From assembly GCA_019637115.1 (NCBI GenBank), contig JAHBWH010000009.1, forward strand, positions 1 through 64,000: a stretch of 64,000 nucleotides of DNA, written 5' to 3'. This document shows, piece after piece, positions 42,562-52,483 of this stretch. Below the pieces are notes generated by a model. It saw only the letters and a list, made by a program, of their open reading frames with translations. It was not told where the DNA came from and made no database searches. The stretch's first letter is position 1. Every line of letters starts with the position of its first letter. The position numbers and the translations under genes are program-made. This stretch comes from Myxococcales bacterium. Its GTDB lineage: Bacteria; Myxococcota_A; Polyangia; Polyangiales; Houyiibacteriaceae.

Positions 42562-42630
42562 TCGCCGCTGCGAGCCGACCTGAGCTCGTTCGAACGGGCG
42601 CCCTCCCCCCGCCTCGCGCATCCTCGGGCC

Positions 42631-43872
42631 GTGCGGAGCCTCCACGTCGCGTGCTTGCCCTTCCCGTCCCCGCAGGGGACGCAAGGAGTGCTGCGCGCGA
42701 TGCTCGACGGGCTCGCGGGCGAGGGGCACGACGCCCACCTGCTCACGTACGACTATGGCGCCGACTGCGCCGACGGCGCCGATTGCGCCAACGCCGACGC
42801 GCCGCGCGCGTGGACGCTCCATCGCTCCCCGTCGCCCCGAGGCCTCCGGCCGCGGACGCTGCGCTCGGGGCCGTCATGGTCGAAGCTCGCGCTCGACGCG
42901 CGAATGGTCGCCGAGGCTCGCCGGCTCGCGCGGGCGCTCGAGCCCGCCGTCGTCATCGCACACAACGTCGAGGCGGCGCTCGTGGCGAGGGCCGCCGGGC
43001 TCGACGCCGTGTACTACGCGCACACCCGCTTCGACGTGGAGCTGCCAACGTATCGCCAGCGCTTCGGCCGGGCGCTCCACCCCCTCGGCGCGGCGCTCGA
43101 CCGTGCCGCGGCGGGCGCGTCGAGGGTGGTCGCGATCACGCCCTCGCTCGCCGCGCACCTCGAGGCGACGCTCGAGCGCTCGGTCGCGACCCTCCTGCCC
43201 CCGTGGTCGCTCGACGCGCGCGGGTCGACGAAGGAGCGCGCGCCCTTCCACACGACCCTTCCTGCCGCAGCCTCCCCCACCATGAGCGACGACGTGCGCG
43301 ACGACGCGGCCCTTCCTGCCGCGCCCTCCCCCACCATGAGCGACGACGCGGCGGAGCGCAGCGCCGCGCGCGCCTCCCTCTCCCTGCCCCGCGATCGCCC
43401 CGTGGCGCTCTACGCGGGCAACCTCGACGGCTACCAGGGGTGGGAGCACGCGGGCGCGGCCGCGGCCCGCGCTGGCTTCACCTGGCTCGTGGCGACCGAG
43501 AGCGATCCCACCCCGCTGCGCGCGTTCCCGCACGTGCGCGCGCGGCTCGCCACCGAGGCAGACCGACGCCGCGCCCACGCCGCGTGCGACGTCGCCCTCG
43601 TCCCACGCCGCGCGCCCGGAGGCCTGCCCATCAAGCTCCTCGACGCGCTCGCGCGCGACGTGCCCGTGGTCGCGATGCATCGCGCCCTGGCAGGCCTCGC
43701 GCCCGACGGCGTCGAGGTCTGCCAGGGCGACGACAGCGCGGCCCTCGCGGACGGCCTGAGGCGCGCGCTCGCGCGTCCCCCACGCGGAGGGCGCGCCTGG
43801 GTCGCGCGGCACCTCGACGCGCGGACGTTCGCGCGCCGGGTCGAGGCGCTCGGAAACGCGCCCGCGCCGTGA
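42631..43872 (+). CDS. Family 4 glycosyltransferase
   Basis: 413 residues with a two-Rossmann GT-B layout: N-terminal half HVACLPFPSPQGTQGVLRAMLDGLAGEGHDAHLLTYD and VVIAHNVEAAL, C-terminal half VALYAGNLDGYQGWEHA and the E/D-containing PGGLPIKLLDALARDVPVV. A loop of 38 residues between the halves carries a duplicated LPAAxSPTMSDD segment from a DNA repeat. GTG start; CATCCT is 6 nt before it, a weak TANNNT relative. It probably decorates an envelope glycan; the acceptor is unknown. Confidence 0.8.
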   Translation: MRSLHVACLPFPSPQGTQGVLRAMLDGLAGEGHDAHLLTYDYGADCADGADCANADAPRAWTLHRSPSPRGLRPRTLRSGPSWSKLALDARMVAEARRLARALEPAVVIAHNVEAALVARAAGLDAVYYAHTRFDVELPTYRQRFGRALHPLGAALDRAAAGASRVVAITPSLAAHLEATLERSVATLLPPWSLDARGSTKERAPFHTTLPAAASPTMSDDVRDDAALPAAPSPTMSDDAAERSAARASLSLPRDRPVALYAGNLDGYQGWEHAGAAAARAGFTWLVATESDPTPLRAFPHVRARLATEADRRRAHAACDVALVPRRAPGGLPIKLLDALARDVPVVAMHRALAGLAPDGVEVCQGDDSAALADGLRRALARPPRGGRAWVARHLDARTFARRVEALGNAPAP

Positions 43873-43909
43873 CCACGATGTCACGTGAGGTGTGGTGAGA
43901 TCACCACTC

Positions 43910-44383
43910 ATGGTGCTCTTCACGCTCTCGGCCGGCGCGACCTTCATCGTAAGCGATTGGTTCGAAAGGTTCGGAGGCTTCTCGATCCAGAACGCGCTCG
44001 CGAACATTGGCTTCGACGATCAGGACCGCTCCGGCTCCACCCTCTCCGCCGTCCGTATCCCCGAGCCCGGGCGCTTCGTGCGCGGCCAGTACTACTACCC
44101 CATCAACTTCGGCCACATGAACGCCGGCCACGCCCACTGGGGCGGCTTCGCCGTGACGATCGGCGTGCAGCTCGGCGAGCTCGCGCCGGAGCGGACGCAC
44201 CAGCCCACGTACGAGCCGACGTACGCGCCTCAGCCCGCGTACGCGCCGCCGACGACGCCCGCGTACGCGCCGCCGCCGGCGCCCACCCCTCACGTCACGC
44301 CCGCGGCACCGCTCACGCCGACGACGTACGACGCGCCCACGCCCCCGGCGCAGGTGCCCGCCGTCTTCGACGAAGACAAATGA
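43910..44383 (+). CDS. Hypothetical protein with barrel-like segment and P/Y/T-rich tail
   Basis: 157 residues from the ATG at 43910 (two in-frame GTG codons lie 12-18 nt upstream). The first 95 residues (FTLSAGATFIVSDWFERFGGF ... GHAHWGGFAVTIGVQLGEL) look like the last strands of an outer-membrane barrel, and the rest is a repeat of TYEPTYAPQPAYAPP type. The gene could be a remnant of a larger barrel gene or a short surface protein. No signal peptide is clear. Confidence 0.5.
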   Translation: MVLFTLSAGATFIVSDWFERFGGFSIQNALANIGFDDQDRSGSTLSAVRIPEPGRFVRGQYYYPINFGHMNAGHAHWGGFAVTIGVQLGELAPERTHQPTYEPTYAPQPAYAPPTTPAYAPPPAPTPHVTPAAPLTPTTYDAPTPPAQVPAVFDEDK

Positions 44384-44412
44384 GCGCAGAATGAGGACCG
44401 AGCGACCGAGCG

Positions 44413-45723
44413 TTACCGGAAAGCGCCGACGACGCCCAGCGTGAGCGAGTCCTGCACGCGGCTCGTCGGCGCCGTCCGCAGATCGTCGCGCTGGTAATAG
44501 ACCGGCGCTTGCGCGTGATCGCGCCGGTACTCGACGTAGACGTCGATGCCCTTCACGGGGCGGAGGATCGTCGTGAGGGTGACGCTCGAGACCCACTCGC
44601 TGCCCGCCCAGAAGAGCGCGCCTTCCGGGGATTGGGTCGCGTCGCGGAAGAAGTCGCCCCGCGCCGCCAGCCCGAGCCACTGCAGCGGCGCGACGTGCAC
44701 GTCGAGGCTGCTCGCCATCCACCACAGCCGCGCAGGCGACGGCCCTCGCTCGAAGCCGCCGTTCACCTGCGCTTGCACGCCCAGCCACGTCGTCGGCGCC
44801 GCATGCACGGTGAGGTCGAAGAGGTGGCGCCAGCTCCGCCAGCTCACGTCGTGCGGCCGCTCGTTGCCGCCGAAGTAGAGCAGATTGGCCGAGAGGCGCT
44901 CGGAGCCATAGCCGACGTGCGCCGCGACGCTCTTGTTGCGGTTGCCGTCGACCACGGCGTTCCAGCCGTTGTAGACGGCGACCCCGGCCTCGAGCCCAGA
45001 CTCGAAGGGCACGCGGGCGCGGACGCCCGCGTGATAGAAGGGCAGCCCGTAAAAGAGGTTGCTGCGCGAGTAGTGCCACTGCCCGGCGATGTTCATGCCC
45101 TCGATGCCGATGGGCGAGAGGAAGAGGCCGGCTTCGACGGGGATCGCCACCCCGCCGAGCGGCGCCTCGTAGCCGAGGTAAACTTGCTGCAAGACCCGCC
45201 AGAGCGGCGCGCCCGAAGGGCCGACGCCGAGACCGCCGAGGTCCGCGGGCTCGGCGAGGTAGTAGGTCGTCGGCGTGTTGCCCCATTGGAGCGCGACGTG
45301 CGCGTAGGCATCTCCGTAGCGAAAGTCGCTCCCAAAGACCACGTTCGAGAACGTGAAGCTGGCGTGCCGGTTGTCGAAGCCGCGCAGCGCGAGAACCCCG
45401 ACCTCGGGGTTCTGCATCGCCCAGGTGAAGTGCAGCTCGATCATGCCGAAGGGACGGAACGTGAGCGCGCGCCCCCGCTCGCCGTCCTCCACCGCCTCGA
45501 CCTCGCTCGGGAGAACGACGACGTCCGCGTCGAGCGGTGAGAGCGGCACGAGGGGCTCGGCGGAGGTCGCGTCGTGTGGGGCGTGTGGCGCGCTTTGCGC
45601 CGCCGCCATCTCCGCCAGCCAGAGCAGGGCGCCACAGGCCCACGTCAGGTGCCTGGTCACGCGTTGTTGGCGCTTCCCTGGCGCCGCGGACTCCCTCGCT
45701 CGGTCCAACATCGCGCCGACCAT
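44413..45723 (-). CDS. BBP2-like putative outer-membrane beta-barrel porin
   Basis: About 436 residues: basic N-terminus, signal core HLTWACGALLWLAEMAAAQ, a short linker, then a strand-rich body: GMIELHFTWAMQNP, NRHASFTFSNVVFGSDFRYGDAYAHVALQWG, WHYSRSNLFYGLPFYHAGVRA, ending DSLTLGVVGAFR with a C-terminal aromatic-type strand. This matches OmpL/BBP2-like barrels. No substrate can be deduced. ATG 45723 or 45711 are equally possible starts. Confidence 0.75.
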   Translation of the reverse strand: MVGAMLDRARESAAPGKRQQRVTRHLTWACGALLWLAEMAAAQSAPHAPHDATSAEPLVPLSPLDADVVVLPSEVEAVEDGERGRALTFRPFGMIELHFTWAMQNPEVGVLALRGFDNRHASFTFSNVVFGSDFRYGDAYAHVALQWGNTPTTYYLAEPADLGGLGVGPSGAPLWRVLQQVYLGYEAPLGGVAIPVEAGLFLSPIGIEGMNIAGQWHYSRSNLFYGLPFYHAGVRARVPFESGLEAGVAVYNGWNAVVDGNRNKSVAAHVGYGSERLSANLLYFGGNERPHDVSWRSWRHLFDLTVHAAPTTWLGVQAQVNGGFERGPSPARLWWMASSLDVHVAPLQWLGLAARGDFFRDATQSPEGALFWAGSEWVSSVTLTTILRPVKGIDVYVEYRRDHAQAPVYYQRDDLRTAPTSRVQDSLTLGVVGAFR

Positions 45724-45739
45724 AACCCAACGGCCGCCC

Positions 45740-45960
45740 CGTGCCCGAGCGCGCTCTGCCTCGACGGGCGCTGCCCGACCCAACATCAGGTCACCGACTG
45801 CGCCTCGTACGCTGCCGCGCGAGCTTCGCGGGCGGCCCGGAGATCTGCCAGTTGCTCGGGAGTGCCGCCCGGACTGCGCTGCAGTGAGTGCGTCGCGGCC
45901 GACGGGCGATGCACCACCGACTCGGATTGCTGCACCACGTACCTCGTGTCGCCGCGGGGA
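45740..45960 (+). pseudogene. Remnant of a Cys-rich secreted protein
   Basis: The plus frame reads ALCLDGRCPTQHQVTDC...SCSG...LRCSECVAADGRCTTDSDCC, which has the Cys spacing of the DKK-like modules seen at 52724-54235, but there is no start or signal peptide upstream, the frame is degraded, and it runs into the antisense of the kinase gene. It fills the 250-bp gap between the porin and kinase genes. Confidence 0.35.
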
Positions 45961-45975
45961 CATGCCCCGACGGCG

Positions 45976-48744
45976 TCACGGTGGAGGCGGCGCGCCCTGC
46001 GAAGATCGCCGCGCGCCGTCGAAGGTGATGCGGAAGCGGGTGCCCTCGCCTCGCTCGAGCGTGACCTGGCCGCGGAGCTGTCGGGTCAGATCGCGGACCA
46101 AGCGCAGCCCGAGCGAGCGCGCGCGCTCCCAGTCGAAATCGGGCGGCACGCCGATCCCATCGTCGGCCACCTCGAGCACGACGGCGCCCTCGGCGTCGAG
46201 CAGGGCCGTGACCGTGACGCGTCCGCGTCGGGTCGGGAAGGCGTGCTTCAGCGAGTTCGAGACGAGCTCGGCCACGATGAGCGCGCACGGGACCGCCGCC
46301 TCGATGTCGAGGACGACGTCGCTCGCATGCGCCTCGACCTCGATGCCTTCGGCGCCATAGCTCGCGCGGATCGCGCCGACGAGGCCCCGGAGGTAGAGGC
46401 CGAGGTCGACCCCCGCGAGATCCGCCGAGCGGTAAAGCTGCTCGTGCACGAGCGCGATCGACTGGATGCGCAGCCGGCTCTCGTCGAGCATTGCGCGGGC
46501 CTCCTCGCTGTCCGTGCGTCCGCGCTGGAGCGAAAAGAGGCTCGAGATCACCTGCAGGTTGTTCTTCACGCGGTGGTGGACCTCCTTGAGCAGCATCTCC
46601 TTCTCGCGCAGCGCGCGCACGGTCGCCTCTTCGAGGCGCTTGCGCTCGCTGATGTCGGTGTGCACCGAGATCCACACGGGGCCGTACTCCTCGTGCTCGT
46701 ACGTGGAGACGCTCGCGGCGGTCCAGATCGTCGTGCCATCCTTTCGACGGTTGAGGATCTCGCCGTGCCACTCTCCGTGGCGCTCGAAGTGCGCGATGAT
46801 CTCCGCGGCGCGCGCTTCGGGGTCGAGGTCGCCGGGCGCGTTGATGACGTGGACCGGTTGGCCGACGAGCTCCCCCGGTCCATAGCCGAAGAGCTCCTCG
46901 ATGCGACGGTTCGCGAAGACGATGCGGAGATCGCTCGTCCGCGTGAGGAAGACGCCCTCGGCGAGGTTCGTGAACATGGCCGCCTGAAAGCGCGACTGCT
47001 CGAGGAGGCGCGCGTTGTCGAGCGCCAGCGCGACCCGCGCGGCGAGCGCTTCTGCGAGGACGAGATCCGAGCGCTCGAAGGGGGGTTCGGCCTCGGCGCG
47101 AGCGAGGCAGATCACGGCGAGGCGCTGCCCGCGCGCGCTCATCGGCGCCCACATCACGGAGTGGACCCCCGCGGCCTGTAACGCTTCGAGGTGCGCGGGG
47201 CTGGTGGCGAGCGCCTCGCGCAGCGGCGCCCCACGAGCCTCGGCGATGCGCCCGGCCGTCGCCTGCGCCATCTCGGACGCGAGGCAGTCGGGCGGAAAGC
47301 TCGGCGCCTCGAGCGCGGCCGCCACCGCCGAATCCAGGGGAGCCCGCGACGCGAGCGCGACGCGACGCATCGAATCCCCCTCGACGAGGTCGACGGCGCA
47401 GAGCGATCCCAGCGCGTCCGCGCCTAGCTTCGCCGCCACCTCGAGCAGCCCCTTCGGGTCGAGCTCCGAGGCGAGCTCGACGCTCGCGCGCGCCAAGAAC
47501 TCCTGCTCGGCGAGCGCCGCGCGCACTTGGCCCTCGAGCGCGGCGCGCTCGGACACGTCCGCGATGAAGCCGAGCCAGCGGCCGTCGGGGAGCACCTTCG
47601 CGGTCACCTCGACCGGGAGCCACGTGCCCGCCTTCGTGCGCATCTCCCAGGCGCCGACCTCGACCGAGCCGGCGAGCTGACGATCGCGAAGCGCCCAAAA
47701 ACGCGCCTCATCCTCTGCTCGGATCAGGTCGACGACCCTCATCGACACCAGCTCCTCGCGCTGATAGCCGAGCATCTCGCACCCGGCCGGGTTCACGTCG
47801 GCGTAGCGGCCCTCGAGATCCGCCGTGAACACCCCCATGGGAGCGTAGGTCAGGAGCTCTTGCGTCCGCCGTCGCTGCGCCTCCTCGCGCTGGTGTGTTC
47901 GCTCGAGGCGGGCCGCGGTCACCCCCACGAGCGCGAGCGCGAACGCCACGCCAGCGACGGTGCCGAGACCGAGGAGGAGCGGGAGATCGCGCAGGCCGGC
48001 GGCTCGCACGGCGGCCAAGAGCCCGAGCCCGGCGAGCGGCCCCACGACGATCGCCGCGACGCCGAGGCGCCGCAGCAGGCCGCCTGCGGGGGTCGCCGAC
48101 GTGACGAGGCGCATCACCCCCTCGCGCGGGCGCGCCAGCAGCGCCCCCGCGGCGATCAAGAGCAACGAGACGCTCGTGGGGATCGCGACCCCCTGCACGG
48201 CTTTGGGCTCCGCCTCGTAGAGCTCCCCCGCGCCGAAGAGGTGCCCCACCAGCGTGACGAACGCGATGAAGAGCACGAGGAGCGCGAGCACCTCGCGCGG
48301 TCGCGCGCCCCTCGGGCCCTCGGCGTCGAAGACGATCGCCGCAGCGCCGAGCAGCGCGATCGCGAAGGCCGCGAGTGGAGACGGGCGTCCCGGGTGCGGC
48401 CCGGCCTCGTGCAGACGGGTCGGGAGCACGCGATCGATGCCGAGCTCGAGATCACCCAGGTACTCGACGAGGACGAGGGCGCCTACGACCAGCGCGAGCG
48501 CGCCGAGCACGCGCGCCAGCGCCTGCGCGGCGCGCGTGGGCTCCGCGCGGCTCGAGAGCGCGACCGCAACACCCGCGAGGACGAGGCTGAATCCGGTGAT
48601 CGGCTGGATCGCCGGTCGTCCCGGCGCGAAGGTCGCGAACGAAGGCTCGCGCACGACGTGACCAAGCGAGGCGACGCCGGTGACCACCACCCCGAGGAGG
48701 GTGGCGAGGCGACCGGCCGCGACGAGGCGTCCGCGGTGGGGCAT
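45976..48744 (-). CDS. Membrane sensor histidine kinase (PAS-GAF-PAS, HisKA_2)
   Basis: 922 residues: about eight transmembrane segments (10-280), PAS (about 295-400), GAF (415-590), a second PAS (600-710), then HisKA_2 with KEVHHRVKNNLQVISSLFSLQ (phospho-His 724) and an HATPase with the N box ELVSNSLKHAFP and DDGIGVPP. HWE/HisKA_2 kinases often pair with PAS-linked or general stress regulators. It begins 1 nt after the stop of the receiver-PAS-receiver gene, so the pair forms one signalling operon. Confidence 0.88.
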   Translation of the reverse strand: MPHRGRLVAAGRLATLLGVVVTGVASLGHVVREPSFATFAPGRPAIQPITGFSLVLAGVAVALSSRAEPTRAAQALARVLGALALVVGALVLVEYLGDLELGIDRVLPTRLHEAGPHPGRPSPLAAFAIALLGAAAIVFDAEGPRGARPREVLALLVLFIAFVTLVGHLFGAGELYEAEPKAVQGVAIPTSVSLLLIAAGALLARPREGVMRLVTSATPAGGLLRRLGVAAIVVGPLAGLGLLAAVRAAGLRDLPLLLGLGTVAGVAFALALVGVTAARLERTHQREEAQRRRTQELLTYAPMGVFTADLEGRYADVNPAGCEMLGYQREELVSMRVVDLIRAEDEARFWALRDRQLAGSVEVGAWEMRTKAGTWLPVEVTAKVLPDGRWLGFIADVSERAALEGQVRAALAEQEFLARASVELASELDPKGLLEVAAKLGADALGSLCAVDLVEGDSMRRVALASRAPLDSAVAAALEAPSFPPDCLASEMAQATAGRIAEARGAPLREALATSPAHLEALQAAGVHSVMWAPMSARGQRLAVICLARAEAEPPFERSDLVLAEALAARVALALDNARLLEQSRFQAAMFTNLAEGVFLTRTSDLRIVFANRRIEELFGYGPGELVGQPVHVINAPGDLDPEARAAEIIAHFERHGEWHGEILNRRKDGTTIWTAASVSTYEHEEYGPVWISVHTDISERKRLEEATVRALREKEMLLKEVHHRVKNNLQVISSLFSLQRGRTDSEEARAMLDESRLRIQSIALVHEQLYRSADLAGVDLGLYLRGLVGAIRASYGAEGIEVEAHASDVVLDIEAAVPCALIVAELVSNSLKHAFPTRRGRVTVTALLDAEGAVVLEVADDGIGVPPDFDWERARSLGLRLVRDLTRQLRGQVTLERGEGTRFRITFDGARRSSQGAPPPP

Positions 48745-48745
48745 C

Positions 48746-50167
48746 TCACGCGCTCGCGGTGGTGCGCCTCGCCCCTATGCACCGCGCGATCAGGGGCTCG
48801 AGCTCGTCCGCGCGAAAGGGCTTGTCGAGCCGGCGCCCGGCCATCGACTCGAGGAACGCCACGCCGCGTGCGTCTCGCGCCCCACCGCTCATGACGATCA
48901 TCCGACGCGCCAGGTCGGGGTGACGCGCCAGCAGATGCTCGTAGAGCTCCCGCCCGCTCATGCCCGGCATCGTCAGATCCGAGAGGACGACGTCGAAGGT
49001 CGCGCCGCCCTCGATGAGCTCGAGGCCTCGCTCGGCGGAGCTGACGACCGTGACGTCGTAGCGTGGCCGAAGGGTGACCTCGAGGATCCGGCCGATGAGC
49101 GGCTCGTCGTCGATGACGAGCACGTGGGCCCGCGCCTCGCGGAGGGCCGCGGGCGCCGCGGGCGCGACCGCAGGCAGTGACGAGGCCCGGAGCGCGCGCA
49201 TGATCGCAGCGACCCGGCTCGCGCCCTCCTCGGCCGAGCGCAAGGCGCCCTCGATGCGGGCGAGGATGGCGAGCTCCTCCGTCGCACGCCGAGGCCCGTC
49301 TCCAGCGCGGTCGGCGACCGAGCGCAGCGCGCGGAGGGCGTCGAGCTCGCGGAGGGCCGCGCCGATCCCGACGAGCGAGGTCGTGAGCGGCCCGTTGATG
49401 TCGTGCTGCGCCCGCGGGCTCGGCGCGCCGACGTCTCGAAACACGAGCACCGCCCCGAGCGTCCGTCCGTCGTCGCCGAGCACCGGGCCCGCGCTGCACT
49501 CGACCTCGCGCTCGCCGCTCGCCGCGCACAACCGCGCCTTCGAGGAGAGCACCTCACCCTCGAGCGCGCGGCGCAGGAGGTCGAGGGGCGCGCGGGTCGC
49601 CGCGTCGAGCAGACTCAGCGCAGGCTGTCGCCCGATCAGGTTCGCCTCCTCGGCCTCGAGGCACGAGAGCGCCGAGGCGTTCGCGAAGCGCACACGCCCC
49701 GCCGCGTCGACGGCGATCAGCGCGTCGCTCACGCTGCCCACGGCCGACCGCAAGAGCGCCTCCCGCTCGCGCGCTTCGCGCTCGGCGTCGCGACGCGCGA
49801 GCGCGACCTGCACCGCCGCCGCGACGGTTCGCTCCGTGAAAGGCTTGACGAGGTAGCCGTAGGGACTCGTCTCGCAAGCGCGATCGACCGTCTCGGGGTC
49901 GGCGAACGCCGTGAGGAAGACGATCGGCACCGAAGCCGCCTCCCGCGCGGCCACCTCCCGGATCCTCGCCGAGGCCTCGATCCCCGTCATCTCGCCTTGC
50001 AGACGGATGTCCATGAGCACGAGGTCCGGCGCGAGCGACCTCGCCTTCTCGACCGCGTCCTCGCCCGCGTCCGCCCAGCCGACGACCTCGTGACCGACGG
50101 CGACGAGCATCTGCTCGAGGTCCATCGCCGTGACCGGCTCGTCCTCCACCACCATGATGCGCGCCAT
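48746..50167 (-). CDS. REC-PAS-REC signalling protein
   Basis: 473 residues: a receiver with acceptor Asp53 (LVLMDIRL), a PAS domain (about 145-250), a helical segment with QHDINGPLTTSLVGI that looks like a HisKA dimerisation helix with its His retained but without an ATPase domain, and a second receiver (about 345-465, SDLTMPGM, KPF). It has no output DNA-binding domain, so it acts within a phosphorelay, probably with the downstream kinase. ATG 50167 is chosen because GGAGG lies 5 nt upstream. Confidence 0.85.
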   Translation of the reverse strand: MARIMVVEDEPVTAMDLEQMLVAVGHEVVGWADAGEDAVEKARSLAPDLVLMDIRLQGEMTGIEASARIREVAAREAASVPIVFLTAFADPETVDRACETSPYGYLVKPFTERTVAAAVQVALARRDAEREAREREALLRSAVGSVSDALIAVDAAGRVRFANASALSCLEAEEANLIGRQPALSLLDAATRAPLDLLRRALEGEVLSSKARLCAASGEREVECSAGPVLGDDGRTLGAVLVFRDVGAPSPRAQHDINGPLTTSLVGIGAALRELDALRALRSVADRAGDGPRRATEELAILARIEGALRSAEEGASRVAAIMRALRASSLPAVAPAAPAALREARAHVLVIDDEPLIGRILEVTLRPRYDVTVVSSAERGLELIEGGATFDVVLSDLTMPGMSGRELYEHLLARHPDLARRMIVMSGGARDARGVAFLESMAGRRLDKPFRADELEPLIARCIGARRTTASA

Positions 50168-50315
50168 CACACCTCCGACACACGACACAGTCGCCCGTCA
50201 TGAATAATAACGATCTCGTCATGTCACCAGTGCCCGGGTGGTGAGGGTCGCGGCCGGGGTGAAGGCTCACGGTTGTCGGGCATCCCACCGCCATCATGGG
50301 AGTGCCGGGGCGTGG

Positions 50316-50321
50316 TAAGCT
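50316..50321 (+). promoter_or_regulatory. -10 box of a probable leaderless promoter
   Basis: TAAGCT, 5 nt before the GTG at 50327 of the lipoprotein gene. Confidence 0.4.
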
Positions 50322-50326
50322 GAGGC

Positions 50327-51880
50327 GTGCGGACGACCTGCAGTCTCTGGGTGCTCCTCCTCGTGGCGTGCGCGGTCGACCCCACCGGGCTGAACGGGGG
50401 ACGCCGGGACGGCGGCGACCCGCTCCCCGACGGTTCGTCCCCCCTCGACGCCGACGAACCACGCGACGCCGACGAAGCGCGCGACGCGCCGCCTCTCGAC
50501 GCGCCACCGCCTCTCGACGCGCCGTGGCCCATCGACGCGCCGAGCTGCTCTGGCCCGTGCCCCGATGGCCCCTGCCTCCAATGGGCCGGGACGTGCTCTG
50601 CGGACGGACGGTGCGACTACCTCGCACGCGTCGGGGCCACCTGCGAACGAGAAGGAGAAGTCTGCCCCGGCGTCTGCGACGGCGCGGGCGAATGCTCGCC
50701 TCGGAGCTGCACGCCTCGTGCGCTCGTGCACCGCGCCGCGCTCACCATCGTGCAGCGCGAGGATAGCAGCGTCTACGGCAGCCTCTCGGGGTCGCCGATG
50801 GAGCTCCTCTGTCCCGAAGGCCATGGCGCGGTGGGTGTGCGCGCGGTCGCCCTGCGCGACGGCGACGATCGCGATCGGCTCCGCGAGCTCGCCCTCCTCT
50901 GCGCGCCGCTCGTCCTCCACGACGACGGAACGCTCGCGACCGCGGTCGAGGGCCCAGAGGTCGCCATCGGCGCCGACGCGAGCGAGGAGTCCCAGGTCGC
51001 GCGCTGCGCCTCAGGGTTCTTGCTCACCGGCTTCAAATACGGCGAGTCCTCGAGCCGCCTCGGCGGGCTGCGCATGCGCTGCCATCGACCGGCCGTGTCA
51101 CGCTCGACGTCGGGCGGCCGCACGGTCGGCTATATCCTCAGCCGCGACGGCGGGCGCTCCGAGCCCGAGTCGGGCACCGTAGGCATCTCGAGCAACTCCA
51201 ACTTCGAGTGCGCGAACCCTGACTTCATCCGCGGCCTGTTGCTGGACGTCACGCCGACGGGCCGATACGTGTTCGCGCTCTCCGCGCGCTGCGGACGGAT
51301 GGTCGAGCCGCCGCGGACCACGCGGCTCGGCAGCGAGCGAGACGATCGCACGATCGACCTCTGCCCCGTCGGCGCGCTCATGACGGGTGTCGAGGCGAGG
51401 CTCGCGCTGGGCGGCGCGGCTGGACAGCTCGCGGGGTACGCGACGCGGTGCACCGCCCAAGACGTCATCGACCTCGGCGCCGCGGGCCTCTCGCTGCGGG
51501 CGGGCGCGGTGACGCGGGCGCCGGCGAGCGGGAGCCGCGGCTCGTTCTCGGACACGGACCCGCCAACGAGCGAGGACCCCGAGCGGCGCGCCTGCGCCGA
51601 GGGTGTGGTGGTGGAGCTCGGCGCGACGGAGGCCTCGAGCGGAGGCGAGGTGAGGCCCTCGGGTCTGCGCGGTGGATGCCGCGCGCTGGCGACCCCCGCC
51701 CCGCCCGCCCCGCTCGCGCCGACCGGCGCCACGGCCTCGTGGAGCTACGGCGGCTCGGGCGAGGCCCGTGGGCCCTTCGCGTGCCCCGCGGGCCACCTGG
51801 CCCGCGGGGTCGTGGTCGACCACGGGCCGACGCTCAACGGCATCGCGCTCGAGTGTTGGCAGACCTTCGTCCGCGACTGA
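50327..51880 (+). CDS. Large lipoprotein, unknown beta-rich domains
   Basis: 517 residues: lipobox LLLVAC after MRTTCSLWV, an Asp/Ala/Pro-rich linker with DADE and LDAP repeats (about 35-70), a Cys-rich module (CSGPCPDGPC.. to CSPRSC), then three similar beta-rich segments each with a Cys and a Gly-Leu (FIRGLLLDV, LMTGVEARLA, LARGVVVDHG). The repetition suggests a multi-domain lectin- or jacalin-like surface protein, but no family is secure. GTG start. Confidence 0.65.
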   Translation: MRTTCSLWVLLLVACAVDPTGLNGGRRDGGDPLPDGSSPLDADEPRDADEARDAPPLDAPPPLDAPWPIDAPSCSGPCPDGPCLQWAGTCSADGRCDYLARVGATCEREGEVCPGVCDGAGECSPRSCTPRALVHRAALTIVQREDSSVYGSLSGSPMELLCPEGHGAVGVRAVALRDGDDRDRLRELALLCAPLVLHDDGTLATAVEGPEVAIGADASEESQVARCASGFLLTGFKYGESSSRLGGLRMRCHRPAVSRSTSGGRTVGYILSRDGGRSEPESGTVGISSNSNFECANPDFIRGLLLDVTPTGRYVFALSARCGRMVEPPRTTRLGSERDDRTIDLCPVGALMTGVEARLALGGAAGQLAGYATRCTAQDVIDLGAAGLSLRAGAVTRAPASGSRGSFSDTDPPTSEDPERRACAEGVVVELGATEASSGGEVRPSGLRGGCRALATPAPPAPLAPTGATASWSYGGSGEARGPFACPAGHLARGVVVDHGPTLNGIALECWQTFVRD

Positions 51881-51918
51881 CCCGGCCGCGACTGATCCGG
51901 CCGCGACTGATCCAGGCT
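51868..51918. repeat. 15-bp tandem repeat over the lipoprotein stop codon
   Basis: Three near-identical units of CGCGACTGACCCGGC type (CCGCGACTGATCCGG). The first supplies the stop of the gene at 50327-51880. Confidence 0.65.
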
Positions 51919-51931
51919 GGTCCTGGCGCGA

Positions 51932-52483
51932 TCATCCGCAGGCGACGCCGCACACCATCGTCCCGTCGGGGCAAGTCACCCCCGCCGGCGCGCCGTCATC
52001 GGGGCCGCAGTTCAGCGAGCACGAGGCGTTGGTCCCGCACACCACCACGCAGCCGCCGGTGCACTTCACGTTGCAGCTCGACGAGTCCGTGCACTCGACC
52101 CGGCTCCCCGGCCCGAGGTTCAGCTTGCAGTCGGACGAGTCACGACACGAGACGAGGGTCTCCCCCGTAGTCTTCAGGTCGCAGTCGGACGAGTCCTCGC
52201 AGGCCAGCTCACCCGACTCGACGTTCGCTTTGCACTCGGTCGAACCCACGCAACGCAGGAGGACGCGCTCGCCCGAGCCGTTGCACTTGGCGTCGCCCTC
52301 GCAAAGCAGATCGCACGTCCCCTCGCAGGTCGTGTTGCAGTCGTCCGTGCAGGCACACCCTGCCGCGTCGTCACATGCGCACGCGCCCGCGCACGTCGCC
52401 CGGCCGGGAGGTTCGCTGCTCCCGCACCCTACCAAGCCGAGACCGGACACCAGCACCGCCAAACCGAAAGCAATCGTTCGCAT
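51932..52483 (-). CDS. Cys-rich lipoprotein
   Basis: 183 residues: signal peptide with lipobox GLVGC, then about 28 Cys in short repeats such as CACDDAAGCACTDDC, CTEC-like and DSSDCDLKTTGETLVSCRDSSDCKL. It resembles secreted multi-disulfide proteins of myxobacteria. GAGGT lies shortly before ATG 52483. It is convergent with the gene at 50327 and divergent from 52724. Confidence 0.7.
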   Translation of the reverse strand: MRTIAFGLAVLVSGLGLVGCGSSEPPGRATCAGACACDDAAGCACTDDCNTTCEGTCDLLCEGDAKCNGSGERVLLRCVGSTECKANVESGELACEDSSDCDLKTTGETLVSCRDSSDCKLNLGPGSRVECTDSSSCNVKCTGGCVVVCGTNASCSLNCGPDDGAPAGVTCPDGTMVCGVACG